DNA of 64,000 nt, from assembly GCF_036013935.1 (NCBI RefSeq), contig NZ_CP107902.1, positions 248,001 through 312,000 on the forward strand, in the 5' to 3' direction. The notes beneath the pieces are model-generated. The model saw only the letters and a program-made list of their open reading frames with translations. It was not told where the DNA came from and searched no databases. The DNA comes from Streptomyces sp. NBC_00461 (GTDB taxonomy: Bacteria > Actinomycetota > Actinomycetes > Streptomycetales > Streptomycetaceae). Both the position numbers and the translations under genes were made by a program. The number at the start of each line of letters is the position of its first letter. Within the stretch, counting starts at the first letter, position 1. Below, piece by piece: positions 48,099 through 57,022 of the stretch.

Positions 48099-48439
48099 CC
48101 CCTCGCCTCCCCATCTGCCGGCGACCGGTGACGCCCCTGCGAAGGACTGCAAAGCGATGCAGTCCGCACGCCCTCCCCCAGCCGGCAGGACCGCACCCCT
48201 GCCGACGGAGCCCGATCGGCTGCTGAGAGCAGCCGGCGGGCAGGAGGGCGATTCTTGATCCCGCACGACCAACCAAGGTCTTCCCGCCCTGTGGCCGTGC
48301 CCGCAGGTCGGTCCGCAGTACCGGTCGGGACGCGAATCCGTGCGACCCGCTCTTCCCGCGGGGCCGCAGCGTTCGAACGAAGAAAACGAGCACCCATGCA
48401 GTCACTTCCCCGCAGCGCGGTACGCCTTCTCCCCGGCCC
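48099..48439. other. Gene-free stretch with a possible lost start
   Basis: About 340 bp follow the GH31 fragment. Near its end ATG 48396 opens MQSLPRSAVRLL, which looks like the start of another gene (perhaps with a signal) and is cut by an IS630-type fragment from about 48,440. Nothing else is recognised. Confidence 0.35.
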
Positions 48440-49073
48440 GTACTTCGTCGACAAGGTCCACGATGTCGTCGGCCTCTACCTGGACCCGCCCGAGCGGGCC
48501 CTGGTGTTCTGCGTCGACGAGAAGTCTCAGATCCAGGCCCTGGACCGGTCCCAGCCCGTCCTGCCGATGATGCCCGGGGTTCCCGAGCGGGCGACGCATG
48601 ACTACGTCCGGGCCGGTACCACCACTCTGTTCGCGGCTCTTGAGGTCGCCACCGGAAAAGTGATCGGCTCCCTGCACCGCAGGCACCGTGCCGAGGAGTT
48701 CAAGAAGTTCCTGACCAAGCTCGACAAAGAGGTGCCTGCCGGCCTGGATGTCCACCTCGTCTGCGACAACTACGCCACCCACAAGACCCCCGCCATCAAG
48801 AAGTGGCTGCTGACCCACCCCCGCTTCCACCTGCACTTCACACCGACCGGCTCGTCCTGGCTGAACCTCGTCGAGCGATGGTTCGCCGAACTGACCAACA
48901 AACAGATACGGCGAGGCGTCCACAGGTCCGTCCAGGCCCTGGAGAAGGACATCCGCAACTGGATCGCCGCCTGGAACACCGACCCGAAGCCCTACGTCTG
49001 GACGAAGACCGCGGACGAGAACCTCGAACGCCTCGCCAGTTATCTGAACAGAATTCCTGACTCAGAAGACTAG
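48440..49073 (+). pseudogene. IS630-family transposase, C-terminal DDE domain only
   Basis: The frame reads FVDKVHDVVGLYLDPPERALVFCVDEKSQIQALDR, then VHLVCDNYATHKTPAIKKW and SSWLNLVERWFAELTNK, giving the three DDE acids (CVDE, CDNY, LVERW). The N-terminal paired helix-turn-helix domains are missing. It differs in sequence from the IS630 remnant at 47060-47437, so at least two IS630 types were present. Confidence 0.82.
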
Positions 49074-49116
49074 GGCCGTGACCGGGAAGGTTCGCCGGGT
49101 TGGTGCCTTCGGATTC

Positions 49117-49836
49117 TCATCGTGAGGGTGTGAGTGAGGCCAGTGCGGTGGGTTGTACTGCGCCGGCGGCGGCCGAGCCGAGTAGTAGTTCGGTCAGGTT
49201 ATGGGGCTGTGCCTGTTCGCCGGTTGGAGCCGCTGCTGCGATCCGGTCCAGCCGGAAGCCCCGGCCAGCCCGGCGTATGCGGCACCAGGCGATGAGGTAC
49301 CAGCGGCCGTCGGCGGTGAGCAGTCCGGCCGGTTCCACGACGCGGTTGCTTTCGTGTCCTGCCGCGTCGGTGTAGGACAGCCGCAGCACCATGTTGTTGG
49401 CGAGGGCGTGCTCCACCGCGGTACGGATCACGGAGTCGCCGTGCGTCGGCAGGGCAACGATCCGTGCGGCGAGTTCTTGGGCCGCCGCCGAGGCGGGGCC
49501 GGCCATCGAGGCCACGATCTTCTGAGCCGCCGTGCGGGCCGCGCCGGCGTACGGGGTGGAGGCGTCGGCCGCGGCGAGCGCGGCGGTCAGTGCCGAGGCT
49601 TCATCGGCGGTGAGGTGGATCGGGGGCAGGGTCATCTCCGGGTCGATCGACCAGCCGCCGCCTCGCCCGGGTATGGAGCGCACCGGGACACCGGTTTGCA
49701 TCAGTGTCTGAAGGTCGCGCTGTACCGTGCGTGTGCTGACCTCGAACCGCGTGGCGAGCGCGGCGACCGTCAGCGGCCGCGGCGCCGCCGCGCGCAACTC
49801 TTCCACCAGCGCATACAGCCGGTCAGTGCGGTTCAT
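49117..49836 (-). CDS. WYL-domain helix-turn-helix regulator (YafY/DeoR type)
   Basis: Regulator of 239 residues. The N-terminal winged helix-turn-helix (RLYALVEELRAAAPRPLTVAALATRFEVSTRTVQRDLQTL) is followed by a linker and a WYL-type effector domain (MVLRLSYTDAAGHESNRVVEPAGLLTADGRWYLIAWCRI, with WYLIAWC as the core). WYL domains sense nucleic-acid or other ligands. It lies 16 bp after the esterase gene on the same strand, so the two may be co-transcribed. Confidence 0.88.
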   Translation of the reverse strand: MNRTDRLYALVEELRAAAPRPLTVAALATRFEVSTRTVQRDLQTLMQTGVPVRSIPGRGGGWSIDPEMTLPPIHLTADEASALTAALAAADASTPYAGAARTAAQKIVASMAGPASAAAQELAARIVALPTHGDSVIRTAVEHALANNMVLRLSYTDAAGHESNRVVEPAGLLTADGRWYLIAWCRIRRAGRGFRLDRIAAAAPTGEQAQPHNLTELLLGSAAAGAVQPTALASLTPSR

Positions 49837-49852
49837 GCCGCCGACGCTACCG

Positions 49853-50785
49853 TCACGCGGAGGCCAGGAAGCCCCGCTCTCGCCGTAGTTCCCGCTCGGT
49901 GATGGTCAGGGGGAACAGAGTGAAGCCGTGCATCGCGCCGGCGACGACGCCGAGCTGCACAGGCGCACCCGCCGCCTGCCACCGTGCGGCCAGGAACAGC
50001 GAGTCGTCCAGCAGAGGATCTTCGGTGCCGACGACGATCCGGGCTGGCGGCAGCCCGGCCAGGTCCGCGAACAGGGGCGAGACCTCCGGGCTACGGCGCT
50101 GCTCTTCCCCCATCCCCGGTGTGAACAGCTCATAGCCGCCCCGAAGCGTGTCGGTATTGCTCAGCAGCTGTCGGGGGCCAAACCTCCGCTGGCTTGGTGT
50201 CATCGACAGGTCGTAGGGGCCGAAGAGCAGGTGAGTTGCCCGGAACGCGCCGGTGATGCCGTGCCGGTCGCGAAGGCGCAGCAGCGTCACGACGCTGAGG
50301 TGAGCACCGGCCGATTCACCGCCGATCAGCAGCCGGTCGGTACCGAACTCGGCCGCGGCGTGTTTCACCAGCCACCGGGCAGCCGCTTCGCAGTCGTCGG
50401 GCCCGGCGGGGAACGGGTGTTCCGGCGCGAGGCGGTAGTCCACGCTCACCACGGCCAGCCGTGCCTGCTCGGCGAGCCGCCAAAGCCGCTCGTCCTGTCC
50501 GTCCGCGGACCCGAACGCCCAGCCGCCTCCGTGGATGTGCAGGTACACGCCGTCGACGTGGTCCGGCACGAAGACCCGTACCTTCACTGCGCCCTCAATG
50601 ACGCGGTCTTGGCCGTGCGGCAGTCTTACCGGTGGCGTGTCGCCGCCGAGCCGGTTGCGCCGCAGGAGCGCCAGCCTGGCGGCGCTCGGCGCCTGCCCGC
50701 GAGCTGGACGGCTCGCGGCGGCAGCCTCAAACTGCTCGTTGAACCCCAGGGTCTCGGGGAGGCAGTCCTCATCTGTGATCGTCAT
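49853..50785 (-). CDS. Alpha/beta-hydrolase esterase (HSL family)
   Basis: Enzyme of 310 residues from ATG 50785. Hormone-sensitive-lipase-type motifs: oxyanion HGGGW (85-89), nucleophile Ser158 in GGESAGA, Asp in VGTEDPLLDDS and the catalytic His in GAMHGFTLF. It is expected to hydrolyse short-chain esters, possibly acetyl or feruloyl groups given nearby polysaccharide genes, though this is only contextual. There is no signal peptide. It precedes the WYL regulator by 16 bp. Confidence 0.9.
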   Translation of the reverse strand: MTITDEDCLPETLGFNEQFEAAAASRPARGQAPSAARLALLRRNRLGGDTPPVRLPHGQDRVIEGAVKVRVFVPDHVDGVYLHIHGGGWAFGSADGQDERLWRLAEQARLAVVSVDYRLAPEHPFPAGPDDCEAAARWLVKHAAAEFGTDRLLIGGESAGAHLSVVTLLRLRDRHGITGAFRATHLLFGPYDLSMTPSQRRFGPRQLLSNTDTLRGGYELFTPGMGEEQRRSPEVSPLFADLAGLPPARIVVGTEDPLLDDSLFLAARWQAAGAPVQLGVVAGAMHGFTLFPLTITERELRRERGFLASA

Positions 50786-50957
50786 GCCGTCGACAGTCTC
50801 AGCGGCCCGCGACAACGCCCTGTCACCCTTTCTTTGTGAACTGCGTCATGCTCCTGCCGTGCTCCTGGTGTGACCGGGATCGAACACCGGGTTGGTGCAA
50901 GGTGGCCTCACGTCGGCCGTCTGCGGTGACATGTCCGATCAGCACGGGGGAGATCTG

Positions 50958-51122
50958 ATGGCAGAGCCGGTCAGGGTGCGCAGGCTGTCCGAACAGGAGG
51001 GGCAGACTCTGCAGCGGATCGTGCGGCGGGGCAATACCAGCACGGTGCGGTTCCGCACGGCGATGATGCTGCTGGCATCGGCGGGCGGCAACAGCGTCCC
51101 GGTCATCGCGAGGCTCGTTCAG
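50958..51122 (+). pseudogene. IS630-family transposase N-terminal fragment
   Basis: MAEPVRVRRLSEQEGQTLQR, then IVRRGNTSTVRFRTAMMLL and VPVIARLVQ, is the start of an IS630-type transposase; it breaks off at about 51,120 where an IS1380-type sequence begins. It could be the missing N-terminus of the same IS type as the remnant at 47060-47437. Confidence 0.68.
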
Positions 51123-51244
51123 CCCGGATCCACCGGCTGGATGTCTGTGGATGGCTCTCGCGGAAACGAGAATGTGCCTTGTGACCTGCGATGATGGGGT
51201 TTCTCTAGGACCACATCAGGCACGATCGACAAGGCACTTCCGAG

Positions 51245-52030
51245 ATGCAATCTTCCCATGCCGCCGCGAGGGTCTCCGCACGGTTCGATGATCCGAATCT
51301 GGTCGGGTACGGCGGGCTGGCGCCGGTGGTGCGCCTGGCCGAGCGGTGCGGACTGCCCGCCCTGGCCGGCGAACACGTCCGGTTGCCGGTCTCGAAGGAC
51401 GGCACGGGTGCCTTCCCCGCAGCGAAGCTGATGTCGCTGGTGGGCGGCATGGTCGCGGGCGCGGACAGCATCGATGACATGGACCGGTTGCGGCACGGCG
51501 CTCTGCCGCGCCTGTTCGCCGGGGTGCGGGCGCCGTCCACGCTGGGCTCGTTCCTGCGTTCCTTCACTCACGGGCACGTGAAGCAACTGCACGCGGTGGC
51601 ACGGAGGTTCCTGCCCGAACTGGCCGCGCACACCGGGCTGCTGTCCGGCGCCGAATCGGTCGCCCATGTGGACATCGATGACACGATCCGCCGCACCTAC
51701 GGCTACGCCAAGCAGGGGGCGGGTTACGGATACAGCAAGGTCAAGGGCCTCAACACGCTGCTCGGGATCGTCTCCACACCCCTGTCCGCCCCGAAGGCCA
51801 CCTTCGCCGAGCAGGTCACCGGGTTGACGGTGCGATACCAGCGCCGCACCCCGGCCCTGCAACACGTGGTGAACACAGTGGCCGTGGCACCGGCGGGCTC
51901 GGCCGGAGCCCGGCTGCTGACCGTGCTGCACTGCGCGCTGTCCTGGGCGACCGTCCTGACCTGCCTGATGCGCATCCCCGTACCGATGCCCATCCTGCGC
52001 GACAGCGCCGCCGCCGGCCCCAGGTCATGA
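51245..52030 (+). pseudogene. Chimeric ORF: IS1380-type N-terminus joined to an ISL3-type fragment
   Basis: The 261-codon frame begins as an IS1380-family transposase (SARFDDPNLVGYGGLAPVVRLAERCGL; HVDIDDTIRRTYGYAKQGAGYGYSKVKGLNTLL). At about 51,793, after STPLSAP, it switches to ISL3-type sequence (KATFAEQVTGLTVRYQRRTPAL, then VAVAPAGSAGARLLTVLHCALS). Two unrelated transposases are thus fused in one open frame. It lacks the C-terminal catalytic parts of IS1380 and cannot be a working transposase. The 260 bp after it show no gene. Confidence 0.7.
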
Positions 52031-52289
52031 CACGGCGCGACGAGCTTGGTCGGCACAGGCTGCGTTCAATCACACGGACCGTCGGGGTAGAAGTACGCTC
52101 TGCCGATGGCGTAGCAGATCGTGACACTGCAGCCGGGGACGGGTCGGTGGTGCGCGGCAACGGCCGCTGTGGGGGGCGGGGTCAGCCACGGGCTACCAGA
52201 AGATGGCAGAGCGCCTCCACCTCTACATCGGGGAGTACGGCAGCTGGGCGAACGACGGACGCAGTGCCGCCCCATGGACTGGTGGGTAG

Positions 52290-52678
52290 CCCGACAGGTT
52301 CCTGGAAGGGGATGCCGTCGAAGCCCTCGTTGCGCAGCCCGGCGCCGAGGCGGCCGTGCCGGTGGCCGTGGTGTGCAGGACGGCGTGCTGCGGGTTGGCC
52401 GGGTGCAACGGAGCCTCAGCCGGCACGGCGACCGCCCCGGCGGCGCCCTCCCGCTCCAGTACCTCCCACGCGGTCAGGGCATGCCAATCAAGCCGGTCGG
52501 CGCGGCTGTACGCGAAGGAACGGTTCTGGATCAGCTCGGCGTACAGGCCGCCGTCCGCCGCATGGCTGAGGTCCTCGAAGAACGCCCCGAAGGATCGGGC
52601 GAGATGGCGGTGCCGGACGCCACGGTGTCGCCGTGGATCACCGTCCCCACGGCGATGTCGGGCGTCCGGCTCGTCATG
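52290..52678 (-). pseudogene. Second GH51-type arabinofuranosidase, N-terminal remnant
   Basis: It starts 8 bp beyond the stop of the intact GH51 gene (ATG 52678). The first frame gives VASGTAISPD; after an indel near 52,590 the frame reads FGAFFEDLSHAADGGLYAELIQNRSF and LDWHALTAWEVLE, typical of the N-terminus of larger GH51 enzymes. A second shift near 52,350 gives LRNEGFDGIPF. Nothing further remains, so about 100 of the expected 600-800 residues are left. It once followed the GH51 gene in an operon. Confidence 0.68.
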
Positions 52679-52686
52679 ACGGCTCC

Positions 52687-54213
52687 TCAGTGCGCGCGGG
52701 CCACGGGGGCCTGGACGGTGACGAACGAGTGGGGAGGCAGCGTCAGAACGAGCCCCTGACCTGTTGGCTTCACGCCGTCGAACGGACGCGGAACCACCGC
52801 CTCGGGCGAGTCCGGGGAATTGTGGACCTGGAGTCTGTCCGCGGTCAGCAGACGAGCGGTCGGCTCGCCGACCGCTCCCCCGCGCAGGTCGAGTGTCACC
52901 TCGACCGGTTCCTCGGCGTCCAGATTGGACACTGAGATCAGCACCGCGCCGTCCTTGATGCTGGCCGAGGCGGACAGCGTGTCGAGCTCGGCGTCCCCCA
53001 CCCGGCGCCGGGCATCCTCGGTGCGCAGGTGCACGGCGAGTGAGGTGGCGTCCTGGTGGCCCTTGTTCATCTCGAAGACGTGGTAGGTGGGGGTGAGGAC
53101 CAGCGCGTCGCCGTCGGTGAGGATCATGGCCTGCAGGACGTTGACGGTCTGCGCGATGTTCGCCATGTACAGGCGTGCCGCGTGCTTGTGGAAGATGTCG
53201 AAGTGGGTGCTGGCCACCAGCGCGTCGCGCATGGTGTTCTGCTGGAACAGGAAGCCCGGGTTGGTACCCGGTTCCACGTCCCACCAGGTGCCCCACTCGT
53301 CCAGGACCAGGCCGACCTTCCGGCCCGGGTCGTAGATGTCCATGACGGTGGAGTGACCGGTGAGGATACGGTCGATCTGCTGTGCCGAGGCCATGGTGCG
53401 GTAGTAGCCCTCGGTGTCGAAGCCGGTGGCACTGCCCTTCGACTCCCAGGTGCCGGTCATCGTGTAGTGGTGCACGGATATGGCCTGGAAGAACGTGCGC
53501 GGTGTGGCCACGCAGCCGAAGCAGTTGATCTGCTCCATCAGGGTGCGCGTCCACTTGTAGTCGTCGCCGGCCGCGCCCGAGGCGATGCGGTACAGCTTGT
53601 TGTCGCCGTGGTCGCGGCAGTACGTGGCGTACTGCCGGGCCAGATCTGCGGAGTACTCGGCGCGCATGTTGCCGCCACAGCCCCACGTCTCGTTGCCGAT
53701 GCCCCAGAACTTCACGTGCCACGGCTGGTCGCGGCCGTTGGCCCTGCGCAGCCTGGCCATGGGGCTGTCGCCGTCGCGGGTCAGATACTCGACCCACTCG
53801 CTCATCTCCTGCACGGTGCCGGAGCCGACGTTGCCGCTGATGTAGGGCTCGGTGCCCAGGAGTTCACACAGCGCCATGAACTCGTGGGTGCCGAAGTGAT
53901 TGTTCTCCTCGACGTCGCCCCAGTGGGTGTTGACCATCCGGGGGCGCCGGTCGCGGGGGCCGATGCCGTCCTTCCAGTGGTACTCGTCGGCGAAACAGCC
54001 GCCGGGCCAGCGGAGGTTGGGGATGTTCAGGGCACGCAGCGCCTGGACGACGTCAAGGCGGATGCCGCCCTCGTTCGGGATCGTCGAGTCCTCCCCGACC
54101 CAGAAGCCGCCGTAGATGCAGCGGCCGAGGTGCTCGGCAAAGTGACCATAGAGATGTCGGCTGATCGTCGGGCCCTCGATGTCGAGGTCGACGATGGCGG
54201 TAACGGTGGACAT
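52687..54213 (-). CDS. GH51 alpha-L-arabinofuranosidase
   Basis: Intracellular-type arabinofuranosidase of 508 residues that removes terminal alpha-arabinose from arabinoxylan or arabinan fragments. It shows the GH51 signature [20 protein letters not shown], the acid/base Glu175 in [11 protein letters not shown], the nucleophile Glu306 in [10 protein letters not shown] and the C-terminal beta-sandwich ([14 protein letters not shown]). The length is normal for the AbfA group and there is no signal peptide. A damaged second GH51 gene follows 8 bp later. Confidence 0.93.
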   Translation of the reverse strand: MSTVTAIVDLDIEGPTISRHLYGHFAEHLGRCIYGGFWVGEDSTIPNEGGIRLDVVQALRALNIPNLRWPGGCFADEYHWKDGIGPRDRRPRMVNTHWGDVEENNHFGTHEFMALCELLGTEPYISGNVGSGTVQEMSEWVEYLTRDGDSPMARLRRANGRDQPWHVKFWGIGNETWGCGGNMRAEYSADLARQYATYCRDHGDNKLYRIASGAAGDDYKWTRTLMEQINCFGCVATPRTFFQAISVHHYTMTGTWESKGSATGFDTEGYYRTMASAQQIDRILTGHSTVMDIYDPGRKVGLVLDEWGTWWDVEPGTNPGFLFQQNTMRDALVASTHFDIFHKHAARLYMANIAQTVNVLQAMILTDGDALVLTPTYHVFEMNKGHQDATSLAVHLRTEDARRRVGDAELDTLSASASIKDGAVLISVSNLDAEEPVEVTLDLRGGAVGEPTARLLTADRLQVHNSPDSPEAVVPRPFDGVKPTGQGLVLTLPPHSFVTVQAPVARAH

Positions 54214-54447
54214 GGGGGCTCCAAGGGGCTCGGGAGAATTCTGTATCGGTAAGAGAGTTGGGGGTACCTGGAGGGGAGGCCGTCAAGAGACCCGGGTGAA
54301 GGGCGGCTGCGCACCTCCCCGTACGGAGCCTTCGAGACAGCTGTCGAGGAACTGGTGGACGCGACCGACCCGCTCGTTGCCGGTGTCAAAGGTGTGCGGT
54401 CGGCCCCTTCGTCGCCTGAGGAAGACGCCGGGGCCGGGCGCCGGCGG

Positions 54448-54867
54448 TTACAGAGCCGCGGCCTCCTCGGTGGTGAGGAAGCGGAGGCTGTGAACATGCT
54501 CGTTGGCGAACATGGGCACGCCGTCCGAGGCCAGGTACCAGGCCGGCTTGCCCCCGCTGTCGCGGATGACCCGCCCGTTGACGACGAGGTTCTCGAACGT
54601 GACGTCCTTGATGAGGTGGTCCCCGTCGAGGCCCAGGAGCAGCGACGTACCGGCGTGAGTGCCGGTGTAGGTGAGGTCCTTGATGTAGACGTTCTCGATG
54701 CCGCGGCCGGGTGCGGTGTTCCACTTCGGCATGTAGGTGACCCGCATCTGGACGAGCTGGCCCCAGCGGATGTCCTCGACGCGGATGTTGTCGCACCTGA
54801 CGTCGCGGATGAGGTTGCCGTGGATGCCTATGTTGATCGGGGGGGGCCACGTCTGCCCAGAGGCTGC
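54448..54867 (-). pseudogene. GH28-type (polygalacturonase-like) C-terminal fragment
   Basis: The minus-strand frame reads NIRVEDIRWGQLVQMRVTYMP, then GRGIENVYIKDLTYTGTHAG, VTFENLVVNGRVI and FANEHVHSLRFL: the last turns of a parallel beta-helix as in GH28 pectin hydrolases. The catalytic Asp residues, which lie earlier, are missing. At its 5' side the frame continues without a stop into a GH3 fragment. A run of eight G near 54,839 is close to the junction. Confidence 0.6.
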
Positions 54868-55575
54868 AGTTTCCTGGTCCGTCCAGGTCCGAAGGTGTTC
54901 CCGCAGGTACGCGAGACATGGTTCGGCCGCCCGTTGACGAGGTTGTACGCGGGCATCACCCCGGCCACGGCGCCGGCCTCGGCGGGGCGGCGGAAGGCGC
55001 GCATGTCGTACTCGTGGAGGACCCTCGGCCGTACCGAGGAGGACGAAGTCGACCTGTCCGTCTCGTTGTTGTGGGCCGGCCAGTGCTTGAGGACGGGGGC
55101 CGTCATCCAGTACGCCGGGTCGTCGCCGCGTAGGCCGCGGGTGTACGCCGTGGCGATCGCCGCCGTCAGGTGCGGGTCCTCGGCGTAGCCCTCCTCGTTC
55201 CTGCCCCACAGCGGGTGCCGCAGCAGACTGACCGTCGGCGCCCACACGTTGAGCCCCACCCGGTCGTCGCGTGCGCGCATCGCCCGCGTCTCTTGGGCGA
55301 CGGCGTCGCCGACCCGGCGGACGAGGCCGTCGTTCCAGGTCGCGCCGAGGCCGACCGCCTGCGGGAAGACCGTCGCCGGGCCCCATCCAGGCCACACCGT
55401 GCAGTGCCTCCTGCCCGGTGCGGAAGGCGGCGAGACCGAGACGGTCCACCGCGGGGGTGAACTGGTGCAGGAATGCGATGCGTTCGTCGAGTGTGAGGCG
55501 GGAGAGGAGGTCGTCGACGCGCTGGTCCAGGGCGGCGGTGGGGTCGCGGAAGAGGGGCGGCGAGCTTTCGGTCAC
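54868..55575 (-). pseudogene. GH3-type N-terminal fragment, frameshifted and fused to GH28 remnant
   Basis: From GTG 55575 it reads VDDLLSRLTLDERIAFLHQF and QEALHGVAWMGP; after a shift near 55,385, ATVFPQAVGLGATWNDGLVRRV, VWAPTVSLLRHPLWGRNEEGY and VLKHWPAHNNET follow, and near the end YLREHLRTWTDQE. This is the first half of a GH3 beta-glycosidase barrel (KHWPAHNNE is the usual KHF-type motif). The nucleophile region is absent because the gene runs into GH28 sequence. It starts beside a LacI-type palindrome. Confidence 0.72.
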
Positions 55576-55671
55576 GTACTCAGATCCCTTGAGGAGGAGA
55601 AGCAGGATGCGAAGCAGTAAGAAGACCTGGAGGCCGAGCTGGAGGTGGTGCGGGAGCAGATGAGTCGAGGT

Positions 55672-55685
55672 TCGAAGCGCTTCGA
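55672..55685. promoter_or_regulatory. Palindrome TCGAAGCGCTTCGA (left copy)
   Basis: A perfect 14-bp palindrome with a central CG, the LacI/GalR operator pattern, 97 bp upstream of the GH3 fragment's start. An identical copy lies at 55839-55852. Confidence 0.75.
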
Positions 55686-55838
55686 TGTTCCGTCGCCCCG
55701 ACCCAGACGTCAAGGCGTTCACCCAAGCTCACGCAGACCCGCAGAAGACCCCGCCAACCTCCCACTCTCCAATAGTCTCAGGGAAAGTTGACGCGAGTCT
55801 TGTGGCCCCACAGGTGGTCCCTTAACCTCGCTGCACTA

Positions 55839-55852
55839 TCGAAGCGCTTCGA
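55839..55852. promoter_or_regulatory. Palindrome TCGAAGCGCTTCGA (right copy)
   Basis: Identical to 55672-55685, with centres 167 bp apart. It is 60 bp upstream of the binding-protein fragment. The two copies serve divergent transcription units that are now both broken. The rest of 55576-55912 has no gene. Confidence 0.75.
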
Positions 55853-55912
55853 AGACTTGTACTCCTGCCCGCGCTGCTCGTTCCGCAGTGTCGCGCCACG
55901 AAGGGTTGAACA

Positions 55913-56080
55913 ATGACGCCGAACTCGTCGCCGGTTCCCGGTCCCCGGGCCCCCAGCCGGAGAAGCTTTCTCACCTCCGCCACTGTCGCTGCCGCGGCGG
56001 TCGCCGGTGGTGCCTCGTTCCTGACCGCCTGCGGAAGTTCCGACAGCGGTAAGCGGGAGGGGGCCACCTCGGACAAGGCG
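55913..56080 (+). pseudogene. Sugar-binding lipoprotein signal region (truncated SBP)
   Basis: ATG 55913 opens a Tat/lipoprotein signal: RRSFLTSATVAAAAVAGGASFLTAC, with Cys at the lipobox, then GSSDSGKREGATSDKAA. This is the typical start of a sugar ABC binding protein. After about 56 codons it changes to sequence of a LacI-type regulator in another frame. The mature binding domain is lost. Confidence 0.65.
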
Positions 56081-56545
56081 GCCCTGAGGGCGTGCGGCGC
56101 GTCGCGGCGAGCGGTCTCGCGGACGGCGTGATCCTCATGGACGTCGAGCTCGACGACCCGCGCATCCCGGTACTGCGGGAGCAGGGCACGCAGGCCGCGC
56201 TCATCGGTCTGCCCGACGATTCGCGCCAACTGTCCTGCGTGGACCATGACTTCGCCGCGGCGGGCGCGCTGCGCGCGGACCACCTCGGCAACCTCGGCCA
56301 CCGGGACATCGCCTTCATCGGCTACGGCTCCCGGGATCTACGAACGGCACGCCGGGTACGCCGAACGTACCCTCGCAGGGTTCGCCGAGCGGGCCGGACA
56401 GCGCGGCCTGCGCTTCCTGCACCGCCCCTGCGAGGGCACGTACGAGAGCACCGCCCAGGCAGTCGACCGCATCTTCGCCGAGCGGCCGGGAACCACCGGG
56501 TTCGTCGTGCAGAACGAGGGGGCGACCTCCGTGTCGGGACCGTCC
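56081..56545 (+). pseudogene. LacI-family regulator fragment (effector domain)
   Basis: Frame one reads VRRVAASGLADGVILMDVELDDPRIPVLREQGTQAALIG and ALRADHLGNLGHRDIAFIGYG; after an indel near 56,330 it continues as GIYERHAGYAERTLAGFAERAGQRGL and VDRIFAERPGTTGFVVQNEGA. This is the middle of a LacI/GalR effector domain; the DNA-binding head and the C-terminus are absent. It might have been the regulator recognising the palindromes at 55672 and 55839, but its DNA-binding part is gone. Confidence 0.68.
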
Positions 56546-56673
56546 AGGGAACTGGGCCGGGGCACCACCCGTGGTTTCAGCACCCACCAGCCAACTCCCC
56601 CGACGGCATCGCTCAAGGGGTTGATGTTATCCACGGGGCTCCTATCATTTTGATGCTCGACGTTTCGATCGTA

Positions 56674-56689
56674 GTTCGTAATATCGAAC
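56674..56689. promoter_or_regulatory. Palindromic site GTTCGTAATATCGAAC
   Basis: An inverted repeat (GTTCG, 6 bp TAATAT, CGAAC) in a locally AT-rich stretch, unusual here and so probably a promoter region. It lies upstream of the ThuA-Gfo/Idh-GH36 group. The pattern suits an IclR- or GntR-type operator, but no such regulator is in the window. Confidence 0.5.
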
Positions 56690-56812
56690 AGAGCGGAGCG
56701 TTCCTTTTTGCGCTCCCCCACCCCCTGACGCACCGACTTCCACACCGTCATCTCCTGGGAGCTCTCCCAGACTTCCTGGCGCCCCCACGGCATCCGCACT
56801 CGAGGAGACACC

Positions 56813-57022
56813 ATGGTCACCCACGGAACGTCACGCTCGCATCCACCAAGTACCCTGCAACAAAGGCGATTTGAGCTGTCAGGACGAAGAAGCGTGACAG
56901 CCCCCCTCAGCACCGTGCCCGGCCGCGATCTGGCCCACGCGTTCGCTATATGGCTCGCGCCTGCCGTTACCCAGGCTCCCGTGGACGTGGACCTGACCGA
57001 TGCCCCCGGGAGCGGCCTGTGA
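56813..57022 (+). CDS. Short hypothetical protein preceding the ThuA-like gene
   Basis: ATG 56813 follows GAGGAGACACC and gives 69 residues, ending in a TGA that overlaps the GTG of the ThuA-like gene. The sequence (SGRRSVTAPLSTVPGRDLAHAFAIWLA) has no recognisable domain. It may be a leader peptide that couples translation, or the tail of a deleted gene. Confidence 0.35.
   Translation: MVTHGTSRSHPPSTLQQRRFELSGRRSVTAPLSTVPGRDLAHAFAIWLAPAVTQAPVDVDLTDAPGSGL

Noticed and set aside
52223..53797. Minus-strand 524-codon frame
   Set aside because: Most of it is an Arg/His-rich shadow of the GH51 gene; only the last about 100 codons match a second GH51 and are annotated as a pseudogene.
54214..54447. 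Short frame resembling a conserved protein (SPYGAFETAVEELVDATDP)
   Set aside because: No family could be named and no start or end is visible; it may be debris.
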